Positions 8,301 to 16,674 of a stretch of DNA of 64,000 nt are shown here, in pieces. The first letter of the stretch is position 1; each line of letters begins with the position of its first letter. Both the position numbers and the translations under genes were made by a program. This stretch comes from an uncultured Desulfosarcina sp. Its GTDB lineage: Bacteria > Desulfobacterota > Desulfobacteria > Desulfobacterales > Desulfosarcinaceae. Location of the stretch: NCBI RefSeq assembly GCF_963668215.1, contig NZ_OY764190.1:1860001-1924000 (forward strand), given 5' to 3'. The notes beneath the pieces are model-generated. The model worked only from the letters and a program-made list of their open reading frames with translations. It searched no databases and was not told the DNA's origin.

Positions 8301-9758
8301 ATGAATGAAGAATTTGAAGATGCAGCTCCGGATGCGGAAGAGAGTTTTGCCGACCTGTTGGAGTCCTATAGCGCCGGCATGAACGAGAATATCCAGGTGG
8401 GCGACCGAATCCGGGGGAAAATCATTTCCATCGGCGCCAACAATGTTTTCGTGGATACGGGCACCAAAGTGGACGGCGTGGTTGAAAAAGCCGAGCTGCT
8501 GGATGACGAGGGCGCAATGACCGTTGCCGAAGGCGACGAACTGGACCTGTACGTCGTTGCCGCCAACGAGAGCGAAATCCGCCTTTCCAAGGCCGTTTCC
8601 GGCATCGGCGGCCTGAACATGCTCCAGGACGCCTGGGAGCAGCGCATTCCGGTGGAGGGCAAGGTCGTCGCCGCCATCAAGGGCGGTTTTCAGGTGGAAG
8701 TCGTCAAACGGCGGGCCTTTTGCCCCATCAGCCAGATGGACCTGACCTATGTGGAGGACCCGGAAGTCTATGTCGGCCAGACCTTTGCCTTTGTCATCAA
8801 GCGCTTCGAGGAGCGGGGCCGTAACATCGTTCTTTCCCGACGCGATATCCTTCAAAAAGAGATGGAGGCCAGCCGCAAGGCCTTCATGGAGCAGATGGAC
8901 GAAGACACCGTATACGAGGGCACCGTGGCTCGCATTCTGCCCTTCGGGGCCTTTGTAACGCTGGCTCCGGGCGTGGAGGGACTGGTGCATATCAGCGAAC
9001 TCAGCTGGTCGCGCCTGGATACCCCTGAACAGGCCGTCAAGGTGGGAGATCGGCTCCAGGTCAAAATCCTGGGAATCAAGGAGGGAGAAAAACCGGGCAC
9101 CAAAAAGATCTCGCTCTCGGTCAAACAGGCCATGGGCGATCCCTGGCAGGAGGCCCCCAATCGCATCCGGGTCGGGGACAAATTGAAGGGCAAGGTGACC
9201 CGCTGCGCCAATTTCGGGGCCTTTGTCGAGCTGTTTCCGGGAATCGAGGGCTTGGTGCATATCAGCGAAATGAGTTACACCCGCCGCGTGATGCGCCCTG
9301 AAGAGGTGGTCACTCCCGGTGACACGGTCTCGGTAACGGTCAAAGAGTTCGACCTCGACCGCAAGCGGATATCGCTGAGCATCAAGGATGCCGAGGGAGA
9401 CCCCTGGGCGGATATCGAGGAAACCTTCAAGCCCGGCCAGACGGTCCAGGGCCGGGTGGAAAAAAAGGAAAATTTCGGCATCTTCGTGAACCTGGCGCCG
9501 GGAATCACCGGCCTGCTTCCCAAGTCCAAAATCGCCGCATCGGAAAAAGCGGCCGAGCTGGACAGTCTCAAGCCCGGCAGCACCGTCAGCGTGACCGTCG
9601 ACAGGATCGATTCTGCTGCGCGCAAAATTTCACTGGGTACCGGTGACGTTGCCGACAGCCAGGGCTGGCAGGAATTTGCCGGAAGTTCCGGCGATTCCCT
9701 GGGGTCCTTGGGGGATCAACTTCAAAAAGCCCTTTCCCGAAAGAAAAAGGGGGAATAA
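8301..9758 (+). CDS. S1 RNA-binding domain protein (ribosomal protein S1-like, five S1 modules)
   Basis: A 485-residue protein made almost only of S1 OB-fold modules: about 32-98, 116-182, 203-276, 291-363 and 378-448. Modules 3 and 4 are canonical ([40 protein letters not shown]); modules 1 and 2 are more divergent and module 5 ends in [10 protein letters not shown]. The N-terminus is acidic. A GGAG ribosome binding site precedes the ATG. With five modules it is smaller than enterobacterial RpsA (six), so it may be a second S1-like translation or RNA-decay factor. trxB starts 2 bp after the stop codon, so they are co-transcribed. Confidence 0.9.
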   Translation: MNEEFEDAAPDAEESFADLLESYSAGMNENIQVGDRIRGKIISIGANNVFVDTGTKVDGVVEKAELLDDEGAMTVAEGDELDLYVVAANESEIRLSKAVSGIGGLNMLQDAWEQRIPVEGKVVAAIKGGFQVEVVKRRAFCPISQMDLTYVEDPEVYVGQTFAFVIKRFEERGRNIVLSRRDILQKEMEASRKAFMEQMDEDTVYEGTVARILPFGAFVTLAPGVEGLVHISELSWSRLDTPEQAVKVGDRLQVKILGIKEGEKPGTKKISLSVKQAMGDPWQEAPNRIRVGDKLKGKVTRCANFGAFVELFPGIEGLVHISEMSYTRRVMRPEEVVTPGDTVSVTVKEFDLDRKRISLSIKDAEGDPWADIEETFKPGQTVQGRVEKKENFGIFVNLAPGITGLLPKSKIAASEKAAELDSLKPGSTVSVTVDRIDSAARKISLGTGDVADSQGWQEFAGSSGDSLGSLGDQLQKALSRKKKGE

Positions 9759-9760
9759 TT

Positions 9761-10738
9761 ATGGCAAAACACGATTTTTACGACCTGGCCATCATCGGCG
9801 GTGGTCCGGGCGGATTGTCGGCCGCGATCTACGCCATGCGCGCGGCGCTCAAGACCGTGCTGGTGGAAAAGGGCGTGCCGGGCGGCCAGGTGACAATGAG
9901 CGACGAAGTGGAGAATTATCCGGGCTTTATCCACATCAGTGGAGCGGAGTTGTCCATGAAATTCTCCCAGCACGCTGAATCCTACGACCTGGAAACGATT
10001 TCACAGGAAGCGACGGCCCTGGATCCGGGCCTGGAAAATCATACGGTGACCCTGGCCAACGGCGAAGTTTTGAAATCCCATGCCGTCATCCTGGCCACCG
10101 GCGGCAGCCCACGCAAGCTCGATGTTCCCGGCGAACGGGAATTTTACGGCAAGGGGGTCTCCTACTGCGCCACCTGTGACGGTTTCTTTTTTCGGGGAAA
10201 AACCGTCGTGGTGGTTGGCGGTGGAGACAGCGCCGCCGAGGAGGCCCTTTACCTGGCCAAGCTCTGCAAAAAAGTATATATCGCCCACCGCCGCGATGAA
10301 CTGCGGGCCAGCAAGATTCTCCAGCAGCGGATTTTCGACGACTGCAATATCGAGATGCTGTGGAACACCGTACTGACGGACATCAAGGCCGGCCCCGATG
10401 GTGTGGAAGCGGTCGGCCTCCAGGACACGGTAACCAAAGAGACCCGGGGCTTGAATGTGGACGGGGTGTTCATTTTCATCGGCTTCAACCCCAACAATGA
10501 ACTGGTGCCCGCCGGGACCCGCATGAATGCCGACGGCCTGGTGATCACCGACGAGAAATGCGAAACCAAATCACCGGGGATTTACGTCATCGGAGATTTG
10601 CGCGAGAAGTTTGCCCGGCAGATCGTCCTTTCCGCCGCAGACGGATGTACTGCGGCCCTGGCTGCCGCCCATTTTGTCGAAGCCAAAAAATCGGTGAGGC
10701 CCGACACCTGCGAGCTGCCCGCGGATCTGGATCAATGA
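9761..10738 (+). CDS. trxB: Thioredoxin reductase
   Basis: A 325-residue low-molecular-weight flavin reductase. Visible motifs are the FAD-binding GGGPGG (13-18), the redox-active CATC (C136-C139), the NAD(P)H-binding VVGGGDSAAEEAL (about 155-167) with HRRDELRAS after it, and the C-terminal FAD contact SPGIYVIGDLRE. HRR after the nucleotide fold supports NADPH. It reduces thioredoxin in the cytoplasm. It follows the S1 gene by 2 bp and overlaps the next gene by 4 bp (ATGA), so the three genes form one unit. Confidence 0.96.
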   Translation: MAKHDFYDLAIIGGGPGGLSAAIYAMRAALKTVLVEKGVPGGQVTMSDEVENYPGFIHISGAELSMKFSQHAESYDLETISQEATALDPGLENHTVTLANGEVLKSHAVILATGGSPRKLDVPGEREFYGKGVSYCATCDGFFFRGKTVVVVGGGDSAAEEALYLAKLCKKVYIAHRRDELRASKILQQRIFDDCNIEMLWNTVLTDIKAGPDGVEAVGLQDTVTKETRGLNVDGVFIFIGFNPNNELVPAGTRMNADGLVITDEKCETKSPGIYVIGDLREKFARQIVLSAADGCTAALAAAHFVEAKKSVRPDTCELPADLDQ

Positions 10739-11316
10739 TCGCATGCCGTGCAAAAACCCGCGTCTTGTTCGCCTCGATTTGCACGGCACTTTTTCTTTTT
10801 ACGGCCTCCGATGAAGGATGTGCCTTCGACGATCCATCCGACCGGGGATTGATCCGGGAAATTCGCTGCGGTGTCGCGGCCCACGATGTCGACGGGCTGT
10901 GGAGCGGCTCTTCCAAGGAGAAAGGGCCGGACATTCACGCAGAGGCGATTTTCAACCGCCCCTTGTTCCGGCTGTTTGCCGCCACCGCGTACCCCGATGT
11001 GGGGGCCGACGTGAACACCCGCGGAAATACCAGCAAGATCTTCGGCGGTCTGCTGCTTCAGTGGGAGCCATCGGGGCCCTTTTTCTTTTCAACAGGCGCG
11101 GGGCTGGCGCTGCATGATGGCAAACGGGATACGGCCGACACGGACCGCAAATCCCTGGGATCGCGGGTGCTGTTCAGGATTCCAGTGGAAATCGGGTATG
11201 CAATCACCGAACATCACCGGGTCACGATTCTGTTCGATCATGTCTCCAACGCCTACCTGGCGAGTCCCAACGAGGGCATGGATACCCTGGGAATCGTTTA
11301 TGGATACCGGTTTTGA
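10735..11316 (+). CDS. Acyloxyacyl hydrolase / lipid A 3-O-deacylase (PagL-like)
   Basis: A 193-residue protein starting at the ATG that overlaps the trxB stop codon. An N-terminal signal sequence (about 10-27) is followed by a small outer-membrane beta-barrel pattern with alternating hydrophobic strands. The C-terminal block FDHVSNAYLASPNEG, ending in an aromatic residue (YGYRF), matches the PagL family active site H-x-S-N-A with the following N/G-rich loop. In the family it removes a 3-linked acyl chain from lipid A at the outer membrane. Pairing with trxB by overlap is odd and probably reflects simple transcriptional linkage. The 38-bp gap to the next gene suggests the operon may go on. 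Confidence 0.82.
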   Translation: MIACRAKTRVLFASICTALFLFTASDEGCAFDDPSDRGLIREIRCGVAAHDVDGLWSGSSKEKGPDIHAEAIFNRPLFRLFAATAYPDVGADVNTRGNTSKIFGGLLLQWEPSGPFFFSTGAGLALHDGKRDTADTDRKSLGSRVLFRIPVEIGYAITEHHRVTILFDHVSNAYLASPNEGMDTLGIVYGYRF

Positions 11317-11354
11317 TTGGAAAAAGGCGGGTTTGACCGTGGATTTGGTGAAGG

Positions 11355-12455
11355 GTGAACGGGCCCATGTTTGAAGTCTTCAGAGAGTGGAAAGAACGGC
11401 ATTTTTCCGATCCCCAGCGGGTGATTCTGGGATTCATGCTGCTGCTGGGCGCCGGGTTGATCTATTTTCTGGGCAACCTGCTGGCCCCGGTGATGATCAG
11501 CATCATTATCGCCTATCTGCTCGACGGCCTTGTCATCCTGTTGAAGCGTTTCCGCCTGCCTCGCATCGCTGCGGTCTCCATCGTTTTTGCCGTTTTCATG
11601 ATCGGCATGCTGGTCATGATTTTGTGGCTTCTGCCCCTTACCGTCAAACAGATCGGCCAGCTGGTTCAGCAATTGCCCGGGATGCTGGCCAAGGTTCAAA
11701 CCCGATTGAGCGAACTGCCCACCCGCTACCCGGAGCTGATCTCCGAGAGCCAGGTCCGGCAAATCATCGACTACCTGAACACCAGCCTGACCGTAATGGG
11801 CCGGAAGGCGCTGACCCTGTCTCTGGCTTCGGTGGTGGGCCTGATGCATCTGGTAGTCTACCTGGTGCTGGTTCCCTTCATGGTTTTCTTTCTGCTCAAG
11901 GATAAGGATATTATCCTGAATTGGGCCCGGCGTTTTCTTCCCGACAACATGGATCTGACCGAGTCCGTCTGGCAGGAGGCCAACGTTCAGGTCACCAATT
12001 ACATTCGCGGCAAGGGCTGGGAGCTGTTGATCATCTGGGGCATCAGCTATGCGGCCTTCAAGGCGCTGGGGCTCCAGTTTGCCCTTTTGATCTCGCTGTT
12101 TACGGGCCTGTCGGTGATTATCCCCTATATCGGCGTCACGGTCATGGGTTTCGTTATGGCTCTGGTCGCCTTTATCCAGTGGGGCTGGAGCCACGAGTTC
12201 GCATCCGCCATGGTGGCGTATCTGGTGATCCAGATTTTCGACGGCAACCTGCTGGCCCCCTTGCTGCTATCCGGCGTGGTCAATCTCCACCCGGTGGCCA
12301 TTGTCGTGGCGATACTCCTGTTCGGCGGGCTCTGGGGATTGTGGGGACTCTTTTTCGCAATTCCCCTGGCCACGTTGGCCAATGCCGTCATCAAGGCCTG
12401 GTTCGTCAAACTGGAACAAAAAGCGGACACACCTGTGGGGACCGACCCAAGCTAA
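11355..12455 (+). CDS. AI-2E family transporter (PerM-like permease)
   Basis: A 366-residue polytopic membrane protein with roughly eight hydrophobic segments and the family-typical arrangement: two N-terminal helices, a long amphipathic loop (about 90-150, VKQIGQLVQQLPGMLAKVQTRLSELPTRYP split by short breaks), then a helix bundle containing PYIGVTVMG and FDGNLLAPLLLSG. The family exports small molecules (autoinducer-2 in E. coli TqsA, ions in others), so the substrate cannot be told. The start may be GTG at 11355 or ATG at 11367. It stands 38 bp behind the lipid A deacylase gene on the same strand. Confidence 0.88.
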   Translation: MNGPMFEVFREWKERHFSDPQRVILGFMLLLGAGLIYFLGNLLAPVMISIIIAYLLDGLVILLKRFRLPRIAAVSIVFAVFMIGMLVMILWLLPLTVKQIGQLVQQLPGMLAKVQTRLSELPTRYPELISESQVRQIIDYLNTSLTVMGRKALTLSLASVVGLMHLVVYLVLVPFMVFFLLKDKDIILNWARRFLPDNMDLTESVWQEANVQVTNYIRGKGWELLIIWGISYAAFKALGLQFALLISLFTGLSVIIPYIGVTVMGFVMALVAFIQWGWSHEFASAMVAYLVIQIFDGNLLAPLLLSGVVNLHPVAIVVAILLFGGLWGLWGLFFAIPLATLANAVIKAWFVKLEQKADTPVGTDPS

Positions 12456-12535
12456 TTTCGCCGCTTCGTGCACCGGTTCGTTAATACAGTAACACCCCTG
12501 ATCCTTTCCGAAGCGTTTTTTCTTAAAAATAGCTG

Positions 12536-12563
12536 TTGCCTTCAAACCGGGTTGATATAGAAT
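12536..12563 (+). promoter_or_regulatory. Candidate sigma70-type promoter for the cyclic-nucleotide-binding gene
   Basis: TTGCCT and TAGAAT boxes with a 16-bp spacer, 80 bp before the start codon of the gene at 12643 in an otherwise empty 187-bp gap. Based on consensus likeness only. Confidence 0.35.
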
Positions 12564-12642
12564 AAAAGGGAATTTCATCCCAACCATCCGGAGCCCTGTT
12601 CATTCGACGGTACCGGTACACAAGGGTGCAGGGAGGTGCGTT

Positions 12643-13131
12643 ATGCAGGAAACCGATTTTTTAAAAGGCAACCAGCGGGTTCTGAAGGACATCCGGAAAT
12701 TCGAAATTTTCGAACCATTTCAAGAAGATGAGCTTCAGCACTTGATGTCGATGAGCAAAATCAGGAAGTATAATGCGGGGGAAAAGATTTTTGAGCAGGG
12801 TAGCTCGGATACCTGGCTTTACTTTCTGGTCTACGGCAAAATAAGACTGATGAAAGACGAAAAGCCCGTGGCAATGCTCCAGCGCCGGGGTGATATCTTC
12901 GGAGAAATGGGCGCCCTCGAATGCGCCCCCCGCAGTGCCGCGGCTGTGGCCGTGGGTGAGACCGTTTGCCTGGCAACGGATATTTACTACATCGAACAGC
13001 TGACCGGCACCGACAAACTGGCCTTTGGCTATGTCATTTTTCGGGTATTTGCCAGCGTGCTGGCCGATCGCCTCCGGGCAACCACCGAGCAGTTGATGGA
13101 AATTAAAGGCAGAAGCATTAAAATCTGGTAG
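12643..13131 (+). CDS. Stand-alone cyclic nucleotide-binding domain protein
   Basis: A 162-residue protein that is essentially one cNMP-binding beta-roll (about 22-140). The phosphate-binding cassette reads GDIFGEMGALECAPRSAAA, keeping the Glu that contacts the ribose and the Arg that contacts the cyclic phosphate, so ligand binding is plausible. No helix-turn-helix follows, so it is not a Crp-type regulator; it ends soon after the C-helix. With a cyclase 6 kb away, cAMP is a reasonable ligand, but this is inference. A clear GGAGG ribosome binding site precedes the ATG. It is monocistronic and ends at an inverted repeat shared with the convergent gene. Confidence 0.85.
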   Translation: MQETDFLKGNQRVLKDIRKFEIFEPFQEDELQHLMSMSKIRKYNAGEKIFEQGSSDTWLYFLVYGKIRLMKDEKPVAMLQRRGDIFGEMGALECAPRSAAAVAVGETVCLATDIYYIEQLTGTDKLAFGYVIFRVFASVLADRLRATTEQLMEIKGRSIKIW

Positions 13132-13156
13132 TGCACCCCAGAAAAGGTTCTTTATC

Positions 13157-13190
13157 AACACGCGGGACTGGACAGCCATTCCCGCGTGTT
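13157..13190. terminator. Bidirectional terminator-like hairpin
   Basis: An 11-bp perfect stem (AACACGCGGGA / TCCCGCGTGTT) with a 12-nt loop between two convergent genes. There is no strong T-tract on the plus strand, so efficiency is unclear. Confidence 0.6.
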
Positions 13191-13195
13191 GCTTC

Positions 13196-13519
13196 CTATC
13201 CCAACCCCTTGCCCATCCACAGGCAGTCGATGGCATCCAGCGCCATGTGAATCACCAGCCCCAGCCCCACCATGCGCGTTTTCGAAAACAGGCAAAGAAG
13301 CAGATAACCCGCAACCGCTGGCCAGATGTGCAGGGGATGAAAGCCGATACTGCAGCGGCAAGGATCGTATACCGGAACGGCCAACAGATGATCAAGATCA
13401 ACGATCATGGTCGCCACCATGATCAGCCAGGCCCGCTTCCATCGGTCGGCAAATCCAAACCGGGCCACCACCCCGGGCACCATGAAATGCAGGGCCAAGT
13501 GAATCCAAGAACGCAACAT
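13196..13519 (-). CDS. Small membrane protein, DUF6122-like
   Basis: A 107-residue hydrophobic protein with about four membrane segments and conserved polar residues in the pattern LHF (9-11), DLDHL (41-45), HPLH (60-63) and HMALDAIDC (about 91-99), typical of the small YdjM/DUF6122-type integral membrane proteins. Histidine/aspartate spacing in the membrane could bind a metal, but no function is established. It follows the DUF362 gene by 10 bp on the same strand and is probably its operon partner. Confidence 0.7.
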   Translation of the reverse strand: MLRSWIHLALHFMVPGVVARFGFADRWKRAWLIMVATMIVDLDHLLAVPVYDPCRCSIGFHPLHIWPAVAGYLLLCLFSKTRMVGLGLVIHMALDAIDCLWMGKGLG

Positions 13520-13529
13520 ATGGCTGAAA

Positions 13530-14633
13530 TTACAATTTAATCAATTCATAGGACCGGCTGCCCAGTCCCAATTTCTGGGCGTATTCAAGCTGGATTTCCC
13601 AGTCCACTTTGGGATAGATGCCCTTGAACTTGTCCTGCCCCGGTTCCCTGTTAGCTTCCAGCTGGCTGCCGGCAAGGGCCGGTTCGGCGTTGACCAGGTC
13701 CGCCGAGGCCTGATCGATGGCCACCGGATCGGTGGACGCAAGCACTCCAATATTTTTTACGATGGGCGCGTCGTTGGACGGCAAGCAATCACAGGCAGGG
13801 GAGACATCGGTAATAAAGTTGATGAACAGGGCCTTGCCGGCCTTGTTGGCCAGCACGCCCATGGTGTATTCTACCATGTTTTCCAGGAAAATCGGAATGG
13901 ACTGGTTCCACTGAACGGAGATGGCTTGATTGGGACAGATGAGGATGCACTCCCCGCAGCCGATGCACGCTTCTGCATCGATCCGGGCCTTTTCGTCCAC
14001 GATGGAGATCGCGCTTTGGGAACAGTGATCTTCGCATTCTCCGCAGCCGATGCACTGTTCGCCAACAGCCGGTGAAAGACTGGAGTGCTGGGCCAGCTTG
14101 CCTTTGCGGGAAGCGCAGCCCATGCCCAGGTTTTTAATGGTGCCGCCAAAACCGGACAGTTCGTGCCCCTTGAAATGAGCCACGGATATCAATGCGTCGG
14201 CTTCTACAATATCGGTTCCGATATACACCGCCTCGAAGCGCTTCTGATGAATGGGAATTACGGTTTCGTTTTTTCCACGCAACCCGTCGGCGATAATCAG
14301 CGGCGCTTCCACGACAGCATAAGCAAAACCGTTTTGCACGGCGGTAGTGAGGTGGTGAGGGGCGTCGCTGCGTGTGCCGGCATACAGGGTGTTGGCATCG
14401 GTAAGAAAGGGAACCCCTCCGGCCCGTTTAACGGTTTCGACCACCTTGCGCAGGTATACCGGCCGGATGAACGCCGAGTTGCCGGCCTCTCCGAAATGAA
14501 CCTTGATGGCTGTCAGGTCCCGCTTTTCAACCACGGCGCCAACACCGGCCGCGTCCATCAGCCGCCCGATCTTAGAAATGAAACTCTCTTTCATTGTCGC
14601 CCGCATGTCGATAAAATAGACTTTCCCGCTCAT
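13530..14633 (-). CDS. DUF362 protein with two [4Fe-4S] ferredoxin motifs
   Basis: About 367 residues from the ATG at 14633, chosen because a GGAGGGGG ribosome binding site lies just upstream; a longer frame begins at 14660. The N-terminal two thirds is the DUF362 fold, with KVHFGEAGNSAFIRP, LTDANTLYAGTRSDAPHH and AHFKGHELSGFGGTIKNLGMG. Two clusters of C-x2-C-x2-C-x3-C follow: CIGCGECEDHC and CIGCGECILIC. The C-terminal part ends with DPVAIDQAS. The family is common in anaerobes; its reaction is unknown, but it is expected to be a cytoplasmic iron-sulfur redox protein. The small membrane protein gene follows after 10 bp. Confidence 0.88.
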   Translation of the reverse strand: MSGKVYFIDMRATMKESFISKIGRLMDAAGVGAVVEKRDLTAIKVHFGEAGNSAFIRPVYLRKVVETVKRAGGVPFLTDANTLYAGTRSDAPHHLTTAVQNGFAYAVVEAPLIIADGLRGKNETVIPIHQKRFEAVYIGTDIVEADALISVAHFKGHELSGFGGTIKNLGMGCASRKGKLAQHSSLSPAVGEQCIGCGECEDHCSQSAISIVDEKARIDAEACIGCGECILICPNQAISVQWNQSIPIFLENMVEYTMGVLANKAGKALFINFITDVSPACDCLPSNDAPIVKNIGVLASTDPVAIDQASADLVNAEPALAGSQLEANREPGQDKFKGIYPKVDWEIQLEYAQKLGLGSRSYELIKL

Positions 14634-14786
14634 AGCCCCCTCCACGAATTTTTTAATCAATGATCCAACGGCGCAGCGGCGGTTGTCAAGATCTTTGCCA
14701 TCGGGGTTCTGCTGGAAAAAGGCCGATGATTGGGGTATAAAAAAGACCGTCGATCAATCAATGTTTAACACATGGAAAGAAAGCCT

Positions 14787-15470
14787 ATGGACCTTACTGC
14801 CAAACTGACCATTCTGGAACGCATGCTCGCTATTTACGATCGCTTTGTCGCTGAATTCGACCTTGCGTGCGAGAAATACTGCGCCCATTGCTGTACGGCC
14901 AATGTCACCATGACCACCCTGGAGGGCTACCGGATCTTTGCCCATCTGGAGACCTCCGGCGGCCTGGAGCGCCTGGAAGGCATGGCCGGCTTATCCCACC
15001 CGGATCGATTCCGGCCAGAAATCTCCATCAACCGCATGGCCGATATTTGCGCTCGCGGGGGGGACCCGCCCGAAGAGCAGCTGAATCCTGAAGCCGGCCC
15101 CTGCCCGGTATTAATAGATGATGCCTGCCCCCTTTACGGCGTGCGGCCCTTTGCCTGCCGGTGCATGGTGTCGGCCAGAAATTGCGGCCAAACGGGTTTT
15201 GCCGATATGGATCCATTCATTTTAACGGTCAACGACGTCTTTTTGCAGCACCTGGAGCATATCGACGCCCAAGGCTATACGGGCAATTTTGCCGATGTGA
15301 TGCAGTTTCTGGCAAATAGCGAAAACCGAAGCCGTTACAGCACCGGCCGCCTGGGCCTGCCGCCGGAAGGCCTGGTGTCCAACCAGCCCGTGTTCGTTCT
15401 CATGATTCCCCCCGACCATCGGGCGCGGATCCAGCCGCTGCTCAAAGAAATCCGCAGCATCCAGGTATGA
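14787..15470 (+). CDS. YkgJ-type cysteine-cluster protein
   Basis: A 227-residue protein (start at the second ATG, which has GGAAAG before it; 14772 is an alternative). Conserved cysteines are CEKYCAHCC (near residues 28-36) and CPVLIDDACPLYGVRPFACRC, the arrangement of the zinc/iron-chelating YkgJ family. It is probably a small metal-binding cytoplasmic protein; the role in the cell is unknown. It is divergent from the DUF362 gene. A second, unlinked member of the family lies at 62631. The aminotransferase gene follows after 56 bp on the same strand. Confidence 0.85.
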   Translation: MDLTAKLTILERMLAIYDRFVAEFDLACEKYCAHCCTANVTMTTLEGYRIFAHLETSGGLERLEGMAGLSHPDRFRPEISINRMADICARGGDPPEEQLNPEAGPCPVLIDDACPLYGVRPFACRCMVSARNCGQTGFADMDPFILTVNDVFLQHLEHIDAQGYTGNFADVMQFLANSENRSRYSTGRLGLPPEGLVSNQPVFVLMIPPDHRARIQPLLKEIRSIQV

Positions 15471-15526
15471 TGGTTTCGTATGGAATCAATTTTTTGACGA
15501 CTTCGTAAGACATAAAGGAAGTTATC

Positions 15527-16618
15527 ATGCAAACGTACCCCATCCCCATGGTTCCCGGTCCGGTGGCCGTTCCGGAAAGCGTTCGGCAAGCTTACCGGCC
15601 GCCTTATGGCTCCGGCGATCTGGAAACGGAATTTTTCGACCTCTACTCACGCACCCAGCGCCTGTTGAAAGCTGTTTTGGGCACCCGGGACGATATCGTG
15701 ATCCAGTCCGGCGAGGGCATGCTGGCCCTGTGGAGCGCCCTGAAAAGCTGCCTGGTTCCTGGAGACCGGGTGCTGGCCGTCGCTACGGGTGTCTTCGGCT
15801 ACGGCATCGGCGAGATGGCGCAGTCCATCGGCGCCGATGTCAAAACGGTCGGCTTCGGCTATGACGAAACCATCAACGACATGGCCCGCATCGAAGCGGC
15901 CATCGCCGAATTCAAGCCCCGCATGATCACGGCGGTGCATTGCGAAACACCTTCGGGAACCCTCAATCCGCTGGAGGAGCTGGGCCGTTTGAAGCATGCC
16001 TACCGGGTGCCCCTGTTCTATGTCGATGCCGTGGCTTCGGCCGGTGGTGCGCCTGTGCTGGCCGACGACTGGCACATCGATTTGTGCCTGGGCGGCGCCC
16101 AGAAATGCCTCTCGGCACCGCCGGACATGTGCTTTTTGTCGGTGAGCGCCAAGGCCTGGGAAATTATCGAAGCGGTAGGCTATGTGGGGTATGACGCCCT
16201 CAAACCCTTTCATCGGGCGGTTAAAAACCGTTTCTTCCCCTACACGCCGAACTGGCAGGGGGTGGCGGCCCTGCATGCGGCCGCCCAACTGCTTTTGGAA
16301 GAAGGGCTGGAAAACAGCTACAACCGTCATGATGGCGTTGCCCGGGTGTGTCGCCGGCGCCTGGTCGAGATAGGGATCGACCTTTTCCCGGCGGCCGACG
16401 CCATTCCCTCTCCGACGGTTACAGCCGCCAACATCCCCGAAGGATTCACTTGGGAAACCTGGGACCGGAAGCTCCGGCAGTCGGGGCTGGTGGTGGCCGG
16501 CAGTTACGGTCCGTTGGCCGAAAAAGTGTTTCGCCTGGGACACATGGGCACCCAGGCGGATATGGAATTGATGGAAAAGGCCCTGAATGTTATTGCCGAG
16601 ACCATCGGAAGCCGGTAA
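15527..16618 (+). CDS. Class V aminotransferase (alanine-glyoxylate / serine-pyruvate type)
   Basis: A 363-residue PLP enzyme. The N-terminal MVPGPVAVPESVR is the family signature; GEGMLALWSAL binds the cofactor phosphate; FYVDAVASAGG carries the pyridine-nitrogen Asp (D167); LGGAQKCLSAPPD carries the Schiff-base lysine K193. The likely reaction is amino transfer between a small amino acid (Ala, Ser or a phosphonate amine) and glyoxylate or pyruvate, but the exact substrate cannot be read from the sequence. A GGAAG ribosome binding site precedes the ATG. It follows the YkgJ gene by 56 bp. Confidence 0.88.
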   Translation: MQTYPIPMVPGPVAVPESVRQAYRPPYGSGDLETEFFDLYSRTQRLLKAVLGTRDDIVIQSGEGMLALWSALKSCLVPGDRVLAVATGVFGYGIGEMAQSIGADVKTVGFGYDETINDMARIEAAIAEFKPRMITAVHCETPSGTLNPLEELGRLKHAYRVPLFYVDAVASAGGAPVLADDWHIDLCLGGAQKCLSAPPDMCFLSVSAKAWEIIEAVGYVGYDALKPFHRAVKNRFFPYTPNWQGVAALHAAAQLLLEEGLENSYNRHDGVARVCRRRLVEIGIDLFPAADAIPSPTVTAANIPEGFTWETWDRKLRQSGLVVAGSYGPLAEKVFRLGHMGTQADMELMEKALNVIAETIGSR

Positions 16619-16674
16619 GCTTTCATCAGGCATGCCTAACCAACATTACACCGCCTGGGTACGGAATATGAAAA

